Positions 43,114 through 56,068 of a stretch of 64,000 bases of DNA are shown here, one piece after another. The stretch spans positions 43,276,001 to 43,340,000 of the forward strand of contig OX419757.1 of NCBI GenBank assembly GCA_948567375.1, in the 5' to 3' direction. Position 1 is the stretch's first letter, and each line of letters begins with the position of its first letter. The position numbers and the translations under genes are program-made. Source of the stretch: Lunularia cruciata (Eukaryota > Streptophyta > Marchantiopsida > Lunulariales > Lunulariaceae). The notes beneath the pieces were generated by a model, which made no database searches, was not told where the DNA came from, and worked only from the letters and a program-made list of their open reading frames with translations.

Positions 43114-44223
43114 TCATCCTTTGATTGGTCTTCTCAAAATAGGAGCAGATGACAACCTCTCCTTGAGCTCTACAAAAGCTCTCTCCTCCTCATCTCCCCA
43201 ACACCACTCTTCTGTAAGCTTCATCAACTTTGTCAAGGCCTTGGCAATGGCACTAAATCCTCTGACATAATAGTGATAGAAGTTTGCCAACCCAAGGAAT
43301 GCTTGTACTCTGCTCAAATATGTAGGCCAAGGAGTGCATGCAATAGTCTCCACCTTGGTTTGCTGAACACCAAGTCCTCTAGAGTAGATAGTATGACCCA
43401 AATACCCAACCTGCTCATGGAAGAACCTACACTTCCCAAGATGTAATTTGAGTCTATGAGATCTCAACCTCTCAAACACCTCCAATTATTGTCTTTCATG
43501 CTCCTCCATAGTAGTGTTATAGACCAAAATGTCATCAATATAACACCAAGCAAAATCCAACCTTGCTAAGATCCTATCCATGACCTTCTAGAACTTGGCA
43601 AGAGAGTTTGTTAACCCAAATGGTAAGAACCTCTACAAGTATAACACATCCTTACCGTGAGGATCAATATCCTAAAATGCTATCTTGGACTTATCCTCCT
43701 CTCTGATCGACAATTGATGATATCTTGCTTGAAGATCCAAAGTACTTAAGATCTTTGCATGCCCAATTGCATCAAAGATCTCCTTTGGTGTAGGCATGGC
43801 ATATTGATCAGCCCTAGTCTATCAATTGATAGGACGGTAATCTCTATACATCCGCCTATTTGTGTAGTTACCATGCATATCCTTCTTGGTTGGCATCACT
43901 GTAGTTGATGCATACTCTCCATGTGAAAACTCTACCAAACTAGCCTCAAAAAGGTCTCTACTCTAACTCTAAATCAATGGTCTTTCTAGATCACTATATC
44001 AATAAGGACGTTGGAAAATTGGTGTATTGTTAGTCAGCTCAATTCAAATACCATGTCCTTTTAGGGCACCCAAATCCTTCATACTAAAGGCAAAACAAAT
44101 CTTGTAGCTCCTCAAGAACCTCCAAACTCTCTATCTTTCCTCTCTTATAAGCTTAGGTCCAAGACTTGGCTCCCAAGTATCCTCTGTAACGTTTGTAGGA
44201 GTAGAAAACGTACTGACTAGGTG
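43114..44223 (-). pseudogene. A3 reverse transcriptase remnant
   Basis: 43114-43485 is open and covers the RT thumb/connection (LHLGKCRFFHEQVGYLGHTIY, FLGLANFYHYYVRGFSAIAKAL), ending RRPIKG followed by TGA at 43114-43116. The palm region upstream (43500-44100) is recognisable but broken by stops. Confidence 0.82.
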
Positions 44224-44941
44224 CTACGCTAGGCCCTTGGGAGTAGTAGTGTCATGCCCTTGAGCACTAGAGTTTCCAACTTCTGTGTGAAAAGCTCCCT
44301 CCTCTCTGGCTACAAGCTCCACACGGCCTCTAGTAGCATCCCAAGTAGACCAAGGGTGTAATCCAAGTTGCCCACTCTCACCTAGATGGACTCCAAGTAG
44401 ACCACTCTCCCTAGTAGCTATAGGTTGTGTTCCAAGAATACCATGTCTACTTGGTCCATTGCCCCTAGCATGTGCCTGAATTGTCTCGATAGGCACATGG
44501 CTCACAAGTGTCCGAGTGGTGATGCCAATCAAGTGCATCTTATGCTGCTCTGCCAAGCCAAGGCTCACAATCCAGGTCAAATAGCTCAGGTCCATAGCCT
44601 GACCTAATGCATTGATGCCTCTAACACTATTGGAACAACAATAATACCAAAGCAAAACCTATCACTCACTCTCTCTCATCAACGTTGAGCTTCACCAATT
44701 GCTGTAATTATGAGTCCCAAACCAATCCAGGACCTCCTTCTCAAAAAGCATAAGAGCCTAAGAAACTCATAAGTATGAGAAAAGTGGCTCTAAGCTGTCC
44801 AACTAGGTTTTCCACTACCATAGGTGACCTATCAGCCACTACCATCATCTAAGACTAATGTTCAATATCCAAGATATCATCAATAATGATGTAGTCTAGT
44901 CATTAAATCTCATCATAAGTGCAATGTAGAACCTCTCTAGG
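44224..44941 (-). pseudogene. A3 methyltransferase C-terminal remnant
   Basis: Matches A1 residues about 880-1120: LGQAMDLSYLTWIVSLGLAEQ (motif X region) followed by the conserved tail GITTRTLVSHVPIETIQAHA. It ends in TAG at 44224-44226. The upstream codons continue at 48080-48123 after C3, into the LWWTNLLP region, where B5 cuts it. Catalytic motifs I to VI are lost from this window. Confidence 0.82.
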
Positions 44942-47900
44942 TGTGACAACCCGGCAAATATCATCTTTGTGGTAATCGGGTAAGTAAAGTTTGTTCCCGT
45001 AGAGATACAAGTCAGAAATGTCCAAATACAAAGTCAAACAGTAACATGTAGTTCTTCTTGAGTTCTTATTTAGTCTCTCAAGTAGAAACCACACCTAGAA
45101 GAGAGTAACAAGCACTGACTTGTAGTCTTGTCACAAATTCACACTCCTTAATCACAACACCTTCAATTCTTTCCAAACAATCTTGATTGTGATGATTCAC
45201 GCTCTCTCAAAAACGGCACTTCACTGCAAAACAACTTTGCCTCAAAATTGTGCTCCACCCCTCCATTGAAGGCACAACTTCCTTGATCAAAATTGCTTCA
45301 CATCAACTTTGCACTGCACTCACAAATGCAGAATACTACCAACACTACGATTCCTCTCAGATCTATCAAGGCATTGCTTTGATTGCACTTCACTCAAGAT
45401 CAAACACACAAAGTAAGGATCATGTCTGTGGAATCCAACATCCAACAAGCACATTGACTTGCACTTCAGTATTCTCCCGACACTCACAAGCACAAACACA
45501 AAGTTGATACTCGGAATCAAGCTCAAGCAACGAGCACTACTTCACAACACTTTGCTTTATCTATTCTTAGAAATTATGAGCACTAAACAACAATTTCCTG
45601 TGAATATCACTCTTAAATAGTGAAGCAAACAACAGTTCTAACAGAAATACCATTTCCTAATAACTCTACAAACTTGCAGATCCGAAATGACAATGCACCT
45701 CTTCATATCTGCCTCAAGTAACTCTCTCAACCTTTCTTCTTCTCTATACCGCACTGTCAACTCTCGTTGCCACAGTTGGTTCTTCTCCTCTACACTCTCC
45801 ATCACCCTATCAAGCTCTTGTTCTTTCTCTGCTACTCTTGCCATAGCATGGATAATTTCTAGTCTTGAATTAGCAAACTGCTGCTTCAAGATTTCATATT
45901 CAGCAATTTGTCTTTCCTTTGCTATAACACTCTGCGCTATCAGCTCCTCCTGATTCCTTTCTTCTCTCCTCAAATTCTCAATCATTTGATTCTGTACTAT
46001 TGCATCTACTTGTAGTACTTCCCTTTCCTCCTCACCTCGGATTATACTCTTCTTCAATTCTGAGTTCTCTTCTTCTAATCATGCTAACACCTACAACACA
46101 GTCTTCACCTCCGGACACTTCAACTGCATCTCCTTCTTCTTGTGCTCTAACTTCACTAATAAGGGGCACACAATCTCCCACATGTACTCCACTCCTTCAC
46201 TCGGAGTTACCTTGACTTGCGGAGTGATCTCCTTCTTCACCTCTTCTTCACTCAACACTCGACACTCTGAGCCGCAGTTGCCATATAGGAATGGATGCTT
46301 CACTCCCCAAACTTTCATTCTCCTCTTCTCTGATCTTACTTGGCCCCACTTCACACTTTGCCTTTTGCTTGGAACTAACTCCTCATTGAATGGTAACTTT
46401 CTTTTCTTCTTGCTCTGGCACTTTGTCTTCCAACTTCAAGTTACCTTTCTCCTCTATCTCCATCATGGCTTTCTCTTCCTTGGGTACCAATGTCATCTCC
46501 CCTCCATCATCATTGTCACTACTCATGTCTCCACTCTATAGTGTGAGCTTGGGTTCTTCATCTCTTTCTGAGTCTTCGGACTTGCACTTGGCTTCGCCCT
46601 CCAATTCTTCCTCTGACGATGGAATTACCATCATACCTTTCCTCGGGTTTACTCTTCTGGTCTTCCGAGGTCTTACTTTCTTGACGTCTTCTCCTTCTCC
46701 TTATTGACTCCTCTTCTTTGACTTCAGAGTACTCACGTCCAACTGCACACTCTTTCCCTGTCTACGCGTAGTACTCATCACTACTCCTGATCTAAAGAAT
46801 GTATTGTTGTTCCTTCTCTTCAACATCCTTTCTTAAGTCGGGATGGAAATGCAACACCATCTTGTTGCGCTCTGCCGCATTGAGCAAGTTCAGCCCCAAA
46901 TAGAAATGAGCTACAAATGGCACAATGTAATGCGGAGGCAATTTATCCCACAAATTCCACACCATTTGTCTTGTTTGCCCATGAAAACACTTTGCCCTGT
47001 TAATCGGCTATCTTGCAAACATCTTATGGAAGAACACCGCTTGGTGCTTGATCACATAAGTCGTTCTCTCCGGCTTCAAGATTGCCATTAGAGCACTCAT
47101 GATCCCTTGCTTGACAGGATCCTTGTAAATCTCTACTTTGTAACTATTTGTTGTGTGCTTCAAAGAGAAAGCATCTCTCACCTCTTGGGTTTCTTCTGCT
47201 ACTTCTCCCTTCCCAAGAACGTGGCACCATGCTCCACGCTTACTTCTCTTCCGAGTTCTAACCTCCAATCCGACTCCGTCCAACAAGCCGGATTACCTCT
47301 CTTCCCCTCTTCCTTGGAGCCATCAAGACATCTACTCTCAATTATCTCAATCATGAACCCTGGAAAGCTTACATTCCAATTCCATGCCAAGAATGTGATC
47401 CGAAGTTTGCTCAAGACTTCAATTCTTGCGATCACATCTAACCTCCGAATTGCATGATTTCTCATTACGAATTTGGAGTTCTTCTTCCCTCCTCCCATCT
47501 TTCTCTCTTCCACCCTGGCCTGGGGACTATTCTTACTACTTATTCCCCAATTAGCTCTCTTGAATTATCCTCTACACACCAATGCGTCTTTGACTCTACT
47601 TCCCTTCCCACGATCTCTTGCAGTACAACTTCTTAACAGCGAGGGAAAATTGCTTGTCATCGCTTTGTCTTTAGCCTAATTTTTATAGAGTCGCGCCTTC
47701 TTCATCTCTCTTCAATTCGAGTTTCTACCAAGAAATCACACCTCCTGCATGCTCCTATCACTGTCAAATGTCCTTCATGCATATGACCGCCATTTTTGAA
47801 TGGTCCCTTCTTGAATCTCTCACCCCGAAGGAAAGTTGTTACGCTGTCCTCACCTCGGGTTGAGCACTCCTGATGCAAAGACTCCTTACTTCTAATTGTA

Positions 47901-48074
47901 TGCTGATAGGGCAATTCCAAGTACTTCCCCTTATGACCCAAAGCCATGTTACCTTGGGTTTCATCCCAAAGACACTTTTCTTTGCCTTCTTTTGCCATAT
48001 AGGTGCAATTCGACTTCTCTATACACTTCTTCTTCCACATTTTGAAAAAAAAAACAAAAAGTGTGGGTACCACA
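44942..48074 (-). mobile_element. Family C element C3, full length
   Basis: 3,133 bp from TGTGACAACCCGGC to GTGGGTACCACA, with a perfect 5-bp duplication CTAGG (44937-44941 and 48075-48079). It is inserted in the methyltransferase region of A3. Opposite in orientation to C2. There are no repeated ends. It contains the C ORF on the minus strand and the TTAAATA promoter element at 45613-45619. Confidence 0.87.
45638..47513 (-). pseudogene. ORF inside C3 (broken homologue of the C2 ORF)
   Basis: Minus-strand pieces match the C2 ORF: NHAIRRLDVIARIEVLSKLRITFLAWNWNVSFPGFM (shorter quote: FLAWNWNVSFPGFM), EVRDAFSLKHTTNSYKVEIYKDP, EYMWEIVCPLLVKLEHKKKEMQ, and the coiled coil EILKQQFANSRLEIIHAM. A TAG after CPEVKTVL is at the same codon as in C2. 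The acidic linker and C-terminal coiled coil are shortened relative to C2. Confidence 0.6.
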
Positions 48075-48123
48075 CTAGGTAAGAGGTTTGTCCACCAAAG
48101 ATGAGGACTAAGAGTCCATGATC

Positions 48124-48301
48124 TATAACACCTATTTGTGCATGTGTGTGGTTTTATGATATTTAGCTTGGTATTACAAAAACTTGAGAGATAGTCTATA
48201 TATAGAGATAAAGGATGGTTCTACATTAGTCATGATTAGCTAAAGTTTGTCATAGCTAAGATAGAGGGAAATTTACTTTAGAGGAAGTGGAACAGATGAG
48301 C
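48124..48301 (+). repeat. Family B LTR fragment B5
   Basis: The first about 178 bp of a B LTR (TATAACACCTATTTGTGC to GGAACAGATGAG). It interrupts A3 and is in turn cut by the oppositely oriented B6. The rest of this LTR is not found beyond B6, so a deletion accompanied or followed the insertion. Confidence 0.8.
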
Positions 48302-48991
48302 TGTGAGCTGGCCTCTCTCTCACTTAGGATGAACCTCTGATGGCTATTAGGGTAGCGCACAATGGACTAAGAAGGCAAGGAATCCCAACTCCATCATACT
48401 CCTCCTAGGGTAACACTCCAAGACTCAAGATATTGCTCACTAGAGAACTCAATGAGAGAGAGATAGTTGTAAATGAAAGCATGATGAGTACCTCCTCACC
48501 CCTTGTTTATATACTTGTGAATTAGTTACATACCAAAGTTACTAATTACCGTAGTAACTCAAGTTACTAGACTAAAAGTCAAGTAAAGTCAAAAAGTAGA
48601 AAGGAATATCCATTCACATGGGCATATTCCACTAGCATGTGATCTTATCTTGACCCAACTACTAAGTCAAGGATTCCTTCACATAGGCCATCCTTGGACT
48701 ATAGAAGAATCCAAAACAAAAAGGCTTGCGGGTCCAAGAGTTTTCAACTCTTTCCTCAAAACCAAACACCTAGGAATAATATCAAGTCAACACACTAGAA
48801 TCCAAAATAGTGGTGCTCATCTTTCCTACTTCCTCTAAAGTAAGGTCCCCTCTATCTTAGTTATGACTAACTTAAGCTAATCATGACTAATGTAGAACCA
48901 TCCTTTATCTCTATATAATAATATCTCTCAAGTACTTGTAATACCAAGCTAAATAGCACAATACCACACACATGCACAAATGAGTGTAACA
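48302..48991 (-). repeat. 3' LTR of B6
   Basis: 690 bp, TGTGAGCTGGCC to GAGTGTAACA in plus-strand reading, followed by TTTACCCCCGG, the reverse complement of the polypurine tract CCGGGGGTAAA. Confidence 0.9.
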
Positions 48992-49036
48992 TTTACCCCC
49001 GGACTAAGTTTTCACTTTGTCCTCAAAGTGAAGGTC

Positions 49037-52000
49037 TCTCTACCTTCTATGATATATCTTCAACTTATCATGGTGAATCCTATCAAACTGTCTTCCTCCC
49101 AACTCCTTGAGATCATAGGTGTAATTGCCCCACACCTTCTCCACTATGAAAGGTCCAAAGTACTTAGGCAAAAACTTCTTTTGCACTCTCTTGAATTGAA
49201 TAAAATCAAACAACATTACCCAATCACCTTCTTTGAAAGGTTCCACCTTCTTCTTGCCTTGCCTCTTGTCATAGCTCTCCTTTTGTTTCCTTTTGGCTTG
49301 CTCCACTCAAACCATAGCACCTGCCTCTTCTAACTCCATGAGTTGTTCCTTCCTTGACTTCTTTGCATCACCACCTTGTGCTTTCTTCAATCTCCTATGA
49401 ATGCTTTGGAAGGTAGGAAGATCAAAGTAAATAGGTAGGGTAGAATCAATACCATATACCAATTGAAATGGAGAATATCTGGTGGAAGTCTTTATGGGTG
49501 TCCTATACTCCCACAAAATTGCATGAATCCTCTTGTACCAATGATGTTTAGCCCCCTCCATTTCTGCATCTTTGGCCAACATCATCCACAAGGTCTAATT
49601 GGTTCTCTCTGCCAAGCCATTGGAATTTAGCTTATAGGATGAAGTTACTCTATGTGTGATAGAGAAATGTTGTAGCATGGTTGTAGTAATGCTTCTTGTA
49701 AACTATCCTCCTCTATCAGAAACCAACTCCAAAGGGCATCCAAATCTAGTGATAATGTGTTCATAAAGAAATCTACCAACTTCATCTTCATTCTTGTCCC
49801 TCAATGGTCTAGCCTCAACCTACTTGGTAAGGTAATCAGTAACTACCACAATGTATTGATTGTTCCTTGGGGTTCTATTGAGAGGACCTACAAAATCAAT
49901 TCTCCACTTCTCAAAAGGTCCTAGCAATGGAATTGATCTAAGTGGTAGAGTGGATGTAGACTTTCTAGCAAAAGCTTGACAAACATGACAAGTTTTGCAA
50001 TAATCAAGACAATCCTTGAAAATCCCTCTCCAATGGTAACTTGCATCTAGAATCTTGAAAGCAATCACCTTTCTTGCAAAGTATCCCCTGCACACTAAAC
50101 CTTCATGGAACTCCTTTATAAGTAGGATAGACTCTTCCTTACCCACTGCTCTTTGAAGTAGACCATCTGCTATTTGGTGAAAAAGAATATCCTCCACCAT
50201 TGTAAGGTCTAGATCTTGCTGCAAGGGCCTTCCTCTCCCTAGCTGCATCCCTTTTGGATAGTAACTTCTTGTCACAAAATCCATAATCTCCTTGTACTCC
50301 ATTGGAACCTCTTGAGTGACTGAGATTGTCATGAGCTCCTCATCCAAGAAGGAATCATCCACTCGCTCATCTCCATCATGATCATAGGCTCTAGATAACA
50401 AATCAACATTTGCATGTTTCTTTCCTGGCCTATCCTCAATGGTGTAGTCATACTCAAACAAGAGTATCATCCACCTTGCTCATCTCCCTTCAACATAAGG
50501 CTTCTTGAATATGTACTTCAAAGCCTTGTGATCCGTTACAATGTTGGCTTTCCCTCCAATCAAGTAGTGTCTAAACTTCTTGAGACCAAAGATCATTGCC
50601 AACCCTTCTCTCTCCGTGACAAAGTAGTTTTTTTTTGCTAAAACCATCTGCCTAATAGCATAAACTATTGGATGATCATGCCCATCTTGGTCTAATTGAC
50701 TAAGAGTGCATCCTATAGCTACATTAGAAGCATCAGTGTAGGGGATGAAAGGCTTACTCCAATCAGGTTTAGCAAGAATGGAGCTACAACAAGGGATTGC
50801 TTGAGCTCCTCAAAAGCTTTGAGAGCCTCCTTGTCTTCTAAAATCACCATGTAATCTACACCCTTCTTCATGTAGATGGTCAATGCATAAGCTTTGTTGG
50901 AAAATGAGAAGATAAACCTCCTATAGTACCCAACCATCCCCAAGAATTGGCGTAACTTTGTCAAGCTTGAAGGGAATGGAAGGTCTGAGATTTTCCTCAC
51001 CTTTTCAAGATCAACAGTTATTCCATCCTTGGAGATGATGTGCCCCAAAATTAGACCTTCTTCACATCCAAAAATGCGCTTTTTTGGGGTTAGTGATGCA
51101 TTTGCCTCATCTAAGCGTTGCAAGACCTTGATAAGGTGCTTAAAGTGCTCCTCCTTACTCCCATAGACACAAAAGTCATCAGTGAAGTCTCTCACAAATT
51201 TCCCAATGAAAGGTTAAAATACCTTGTTCATGAACCATTGAAATGTGGTTGGAGCATTGCAAAGCCCAAAAGGCATGACCTTGAAAGCATGAGTTCCCCA
51301 AGGAGTGGTAAATGTGGTGAGTTGTTGATGCTTTGGTGCAATCTTGATTTGGTTATATCCACTATAACCATATCCAAAATTATACCTCTCATGACATGCA
51401 ACCTCCTCCAAGATCTCATCAATGAATGGCAATGGGTAGTATTCCTTCTTGGTAACAACATTAAGGTTCTTGTAATCCACACATACCCAAAGCTTGCCAT
51501 TCTTTTTCTTCACAATGACAATTGTAGACACCCATTCTGAATTCTCCACCTCAACGATAAATCCGGCCTCCTTGAGCTTATCAATCTCCTCCTTCACAAC
51601 CAAAGATATTGGTGGGCCAATGCAACGTTTCTTTTGGTGGATTGGTCTTGCATGTGACTCCACCTCTATCTTGTGCTCCTCCAAGGTGACTTCCTTCAAA
51701 TCCTTGTAATTGAAAGCAAACACATGGATGAACTTGCAAAAATCTCCTTGAATCTCACCTTTTCCTCCTTGGTAACATTTGGGCCATACTTGAGGGTAGC
51801 TAACCTTCTCTCTACCTCCTCAAGTGTCAATGGTGATTTATCTGGGTCCTTCAAAACCTTTGGCTTAGGTGCAAAATCCATAGCATACAAGGCATAAACA
51901 TCTTTATCAGATTCAGATTCATCCTCCTTGGTGGAAGTCTCCTCTTCCATGCTTGTGTCCACACCCAAAGCTCCTTCTTTAGAATCTGATTCCCAATAAT

Positions 52001-52085
52001 CAGAAGATGGTGTATCTAAATATGAAGTGTTGGTGGTGTCAGTCACAGGAACTATGACTCTATGATTTGATGGTCCAATCCTCAA
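49037..52085 (-). pseudogene. pol of B6 (RT, RNase H, integrase)
   Basis: Homologous to B7 pol. The integrase C-terminal module has KKVEPFKEGDWVMLFD and YFGPFIVEKVWGNYTYDL (about 49040-49306). The integrase has LVCRGYFARK, CKTCHVCQAF and IDFVGPLNRTPRNN. The RT has DGYSGYNQI-like YGYSGYNQIKIA and a mutated FTDDFCVYG in place of FIDD. Several stops and frameshifts occur (for example near 50640 and 50780). The RNase H catalytic Asp codon is intact here. Inactive. Confidence 0.85.
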
Positions 52086-53830
52086 GTAAACTTTGTGCTA
52101 TCAATTAGTTGTGCATGCTGCTCTCAACCATGGCCTCCGAAGAAGTAAGTCGTAGCTTGAATCCTTCAAGACTTGGAAAGTCATGAGATTTTGAATTCCC
52201 ATAATTGAAACTAACAATTTATCCATAACCCTTACTTGTTGAACTTGTTACTTGTTTGCCATGCTCCCCACAAATGTTGAAGGTCTTGAGGGTATCATAC
52301 CAACTTCTTCATCAACCTTACTGACATGGCATTCATTGTTGATCCTCTATCAGCTAATGCATCCTTGATGTTGTGACCATTTACTCTCACATCACTCTTG
52401 GAGGCATATTCACAAGCCTCCCATGGTGCTGGTTTGGCATCCATCCGCCCCTTTGATACTAGAACTTTTGTCTTCTTCTTCCTCTTGTTCCTTGTAGAAC
52501 TCAAGCCATCTCTAAGTTCCTTTCTCAAAGTAGGATTCAAAGCAACCAATTGGCCCACTGTGATGTTAGCCTTGTGACTACCAACATCCTCCATTATTGT
52601 TTTGAGATCAAGAAGTCCTCCATCCCCAACTTCTTCCTTGGAGTCTTTGTTGTTGATGGTGTTGAAGTGCTTGTGTGAGTGCTCTTAGTAGGCATAGGAG
52701 TATCTTGGCTAGGAGTAAATCCTTGAGAAGAGTGTACATCCTCTACAAAATGAGCTATCTTCTTCTCTTGTGCCAAAAGCTCCAAATTAAGACTCTTGGA
52801 GTTTTGAGCACTCTCCCTTCTCATACTTGCTCTCAACCACATCTATAGATGCTATCCTCTTTCCTTTGTTTGGATTAGGAGTCACTTAGGTTTCACTACC
52901 TCATTCTTTCCCTCTATTGGCTCCTTCATAACCCTTTCCTCCATGGTAAGTGGAATTTGGGCAATTCTTTTGGATGTGACCTTTTCCTCCACAACCAAAA
53001 AAATTTCTCTCATTAAAATTGTTGGTTGGTTGGCCTCCTCTATATGGCCATAACTCTTAAGCCCTCTCCCCACATTCTGATCCACTTCTCTCATAGTTGC
53101 ACCACATTGATCTTCAGATCTGCAAGTTGTTCTATGATGGTTTGAAGTGGATCCTTTGGTGGAAGTGCAAGAACTAGAGCAACTACTACTTCTGGTGCAA
53201 CCCTTGCCACCAAAGTATCAAAGGTTCCACCATACTTGTAAGCTTGAGGAGGATGCACAACCTCCTTCACCACCAAATCACTCTCATCTCCTTCCAAACT
53301 CTCCTCCATACAAATTGCAATCTTGATAGATCTAACCTGGAAGAAGGTTTCTCAGATCTCACCTTGCTTCTAATTTGTGGTCTCAATCCTCCCACAAAAT
53401 TCTTGGTGAACATGGCCCCTATGCCAATCATAGTAGTCTCTACATCATCTCCACCTTTCCTCAACATTATGCAAAATCAAGACTCTAACTTTTCTACTCT
53501 TTCCACAGACTCTCACTTTCTCTCCATCTCCTTATTTGAGAAAGGTAACCTCACTCATCAATCTCTCATAACTCTCATTTGGAAGAAAGTTCTCAAGGAG
53601 TGCTGAAGTCAAACTCTCCCAAGACTCTTCTTCCCCATCTCTTCTCTCTCTCTTTTGGTAGTCTAACTCATACCATATAAGTGTTGCATCCTCAAAGAAA
53701 TCTGGTAATAATGAGGCCCATTCATTCTTCCTCCTCTCATTTTTTCCTATGAAAGCTCTCTTGAAGTCTCTCACAAAGGCTTCCACATCTTCTCCATCCT
53801 TGCCAAAGAAAACCGGAAGTTTCCCTATCT
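52086..53830 (-). pseudogene. gag and protease of B6
   Basis: Fragments of Gag (EAFVRDFKRAFIGKNERRKNEW, FFEDATLIWYELDYQ), a knuckle with its first Cys region damaged (52960-53010), and the protease region (VNGHNIKDALADRGSTMNAM, in which the active-site DGG has become DRG). Both TGA and TAG occur where B7 has Arg and a stop at the protease/RT spacer. Inactive. Confidence 0.82.
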
Positions 53831-54033
53831 TAACCCCTCATTATCTTTCTTTCCTCTCAATTTTTGTTTTTTTTCTCTTTTTTTCTCTCTTACTCTATAA
53901 CTAATAGAGTATATACATGACTAACATCATTTGAGAATAATCCACCCTAGGGAACACAAAAGGTTCAGGTTGCTCCAAGATTTCTATAGCAATATCAAAT
54001 CGTATAGTGCATATTAATCTAACTCTCATGAAT

Positions 54034-54313
54034 TCAAAACAAAAAGGCTTGCAGGCCCAAGAGTTCTCAACTCTTTCCTCAAAGCCAAACACCCAAGAAT
54101 AATACCAAGTCAACACACTAGAATCCAAAATAGTGGTGCACATCTTTTCCACCTCCTCTAAAGTAACGTCCTTCTAGCTTAGCTATGACTAACTCTAGCT
54201 AATCATGACTAATGTAGAGCCATCCTTATCTCTATAGAAATAATATCTCTCAAGTACTTGTAATACCAAGCTAAATATCACAATACTACACACATGCACA
54301 AATGGGTGTTACA
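54034..54313 (-). repeat. Truncated 5' LTR of B6
   Basis: The outer 280 bp of the LTR, from AAAACAAAAAGGCTTGC to GGGTGTTACA, directly fused to the region upstream of gag. The TATA box half is missing, so this copy has no 5' promoter. Confidence 0.8.
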
Positions 54314-55341
54314 GGCTTGATCCTTTACAAATTCCACACAAGTGGAACATACCTAACCTAACACCTCAACTTAGAGCAATACAAAGACCAATAGCCCATA
54401 GAGCCACAATTATAACAAGAACCCAATACAATATTCTAAGGCCGATTCTAGCCCCATCGGTGGTCTTTGTTGGGAAGCTTTGTTGTTATACTCCCTTGGT
54501 CCATACCTTGGACCTTGATATGATGTAATGGCCTAAGGTTGTACCTCTTGAGTCTGGTATACTGCTTCTTCCTCCTCACTTTGGTCCCATCTTGGAACCC
54601 AATTGATTTGTTGCAATGGAAATGCAGTTTAGGTCAAACACTCCATGTTGGCATGGCCTGACTTGCCACACGCAATGCACCATATATTCGGTCAGCCAAA
54701 TGAAGGAGGCTTTCTTTGGTCCTTTGCCTCAATCATTTGGATTTTAAAATCTGCTAACTCTTTAATAAGAGTCTTGAGCTTATTGTTGGTTTTATTTACA
54801 CTTTTTGCTGGAGGTCAATGGTTTCTTTCCTCCTCATCTTTGTATTCTTCTTGGCTTTGATTCTTCTTTGGATTCCAAAGAAGAACTTGAAGATGTGGAG
54901 GATTCTTCCAAAGAAGGGGAGGTATTGCAAGAAGCTCTTTGTCTAGGTTTCTTGCCTTTCTTCTCTTGGTTCCTTTGGTAATTGAAAGAGTGAGAGTGGG
55001 TCGCCTCATATTTGGAAATATGTTTGAGCACTTTGTCTAGGGAAGTTACATTCCTCTCCCTGGCAAAGATACAAACTTTGGTGACCATCCACCAAGGAAC
55101 AAGGTGATGGCTTGGGCATTGGAGTAACCCACTACACCAGATTGCTTCAAAACTTGGTTCAATATGGCCATGAACCGCTTAGAGTAGTCTCTCAACTTCT
55201 CCTTCTTTCCTCAATGCAAATCATTGAGTGCCACAAAGACACTTGTATAACAATCAACTTCCTAGAATTGCTCCAAGAAATTGTTTCTCAAAGTCCACCC
55301 AATCCATTGGTCTGAACCTCTTCTAGGTTACATGGGTGTAC
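54314..55341 (-). mobile_element. Family D gypsy gag fragment, left part
   Basis: On the minus strand this is a decayed Gag: EKLRDYSKRFMAILNQV (about 55150-55210), a basic/Ser-rich region (EKKGKKPRQRASC, SSSSSLESKEES) and a CCHC zinc knuckle CIACGKSGHANMEC (about 54640-54680). Frameshifts and stops are common. The element continues at 63151 beyond B7. The left border at 54314 is the end of B6. The family is distinct from A and B at the protein level. Confidence 0.65.
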
Positions 55342-56020
55342 TGTGAGCTGGCCTGTCTCTCACTCAGGATGAACCTCTGATGGCTATTATGGTAGCGCAC
55401 CATGGACTAAGAAGGCAAGGAATCCCAACTCCATCATACTCCTCTAAGGCTAACACTCCAAGACTCAAGACATTGCTCACTAGAGAACTCAATGAGAGAG
55501 AGATAGTTGCAAATGAAAGGATGATGAGTACCTCCTCACCCCTTGTTTATATACTTGTGAAATAGTTACGTACCAAAGTTACTAATTACCGTAGTAACTC
55601 AAGTTACTAGACTAAAAGTCAAGTAAAGTCAAAAAGTAGAAAGGAATATCCATTCACATGGGCATATTCCCCTTATCTTGACCCAACCACTAAAGTAAGG
55701 ATTCCTTCACATGGGCTATCCTTGGACTAAAGAAGAATCCAAAACAAAAAGGCTTGCGGGCCCAAGAGTTCTCAACTCTTTCCCCAAAGCCAAACACCTA
55801 GGAATAATACCAAGTCAACACACTAAAATCCAAAATAGTGGTGCTCATCTTTTCTACTTCCTCTAAAGTAAGGTCCCATCTATCTTAGCTATGACTAACT
55901 TTAGCTAACCATGACTAATATAGAACCATCCTTTATCTCTATATAAATAATATCTCTTAAGTACTTGTAATACCAAGCTAAATATCACAATACCACACAC
56001 ATGCACAAATGGGTGTTACA
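55342..56020 (-). repeat. 3' LTR of B7
   Basis: 679 bp; in plus-strand reading TGTGAGCTGGCC to GGGTGTTACA. The TATA box on the minus strand is at 55546-55553. Confidence 0.95.
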
Positions 56021-56034
56021 TTTACCCCCGGACT
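56021..56034 (-). other. Polypurine tract of B7
   Basis: On the minus strand AGTCCGGGGGTAAA lies immediately before the 3' LTR start TGTAACACCC. It is the same in B6 and nearly the same in B1. Confidence 0.75.
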
Positions 56035-56068
56035 AAGTTTTCACTTTGTCCTCAAAGTGAAGGTCTCT

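Larger units (their letters stand above)
36454..48123 (-). mobile_element. Family A copy A3, interrupted by C2 and C3, right end lost
   Basis: A3 comprises 36454-36546, 40343-44941 and 48080-48123. It starts with an X2 block (GGTCATGCATATAT, family TGTCGTGCGTATAT), then Y2, X1, integrase, RNase H, RT and the C-terminal part of the methyltransferase. C2 (duplication AAAAC) sits in X2. C3 (duplication CTAGG) sits in the methyltransferase C-terminal region. The element is cut at 48124 by a B LTR and is not found further right. Sequence decay is similar to A0/A2. Confidence 0.82.
48302..54313 (-). mobile_element. Family B element B6, 5'-truncated
   Basis: Minus-strand element with a complete 3' LTR (48302-48991), pol, protease and gag. 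ORF1, the leader and the PBS are missing: at about 54031 the sequence upstream of gag jumps directly into the middle of a B LTR, which continues to the outer end GGGTGTTACA at 54313. It is therefore an internal deletion between leader and 5' LTR. No target duplication is visible because both flanks are rearranged. Confidence 0.87.
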
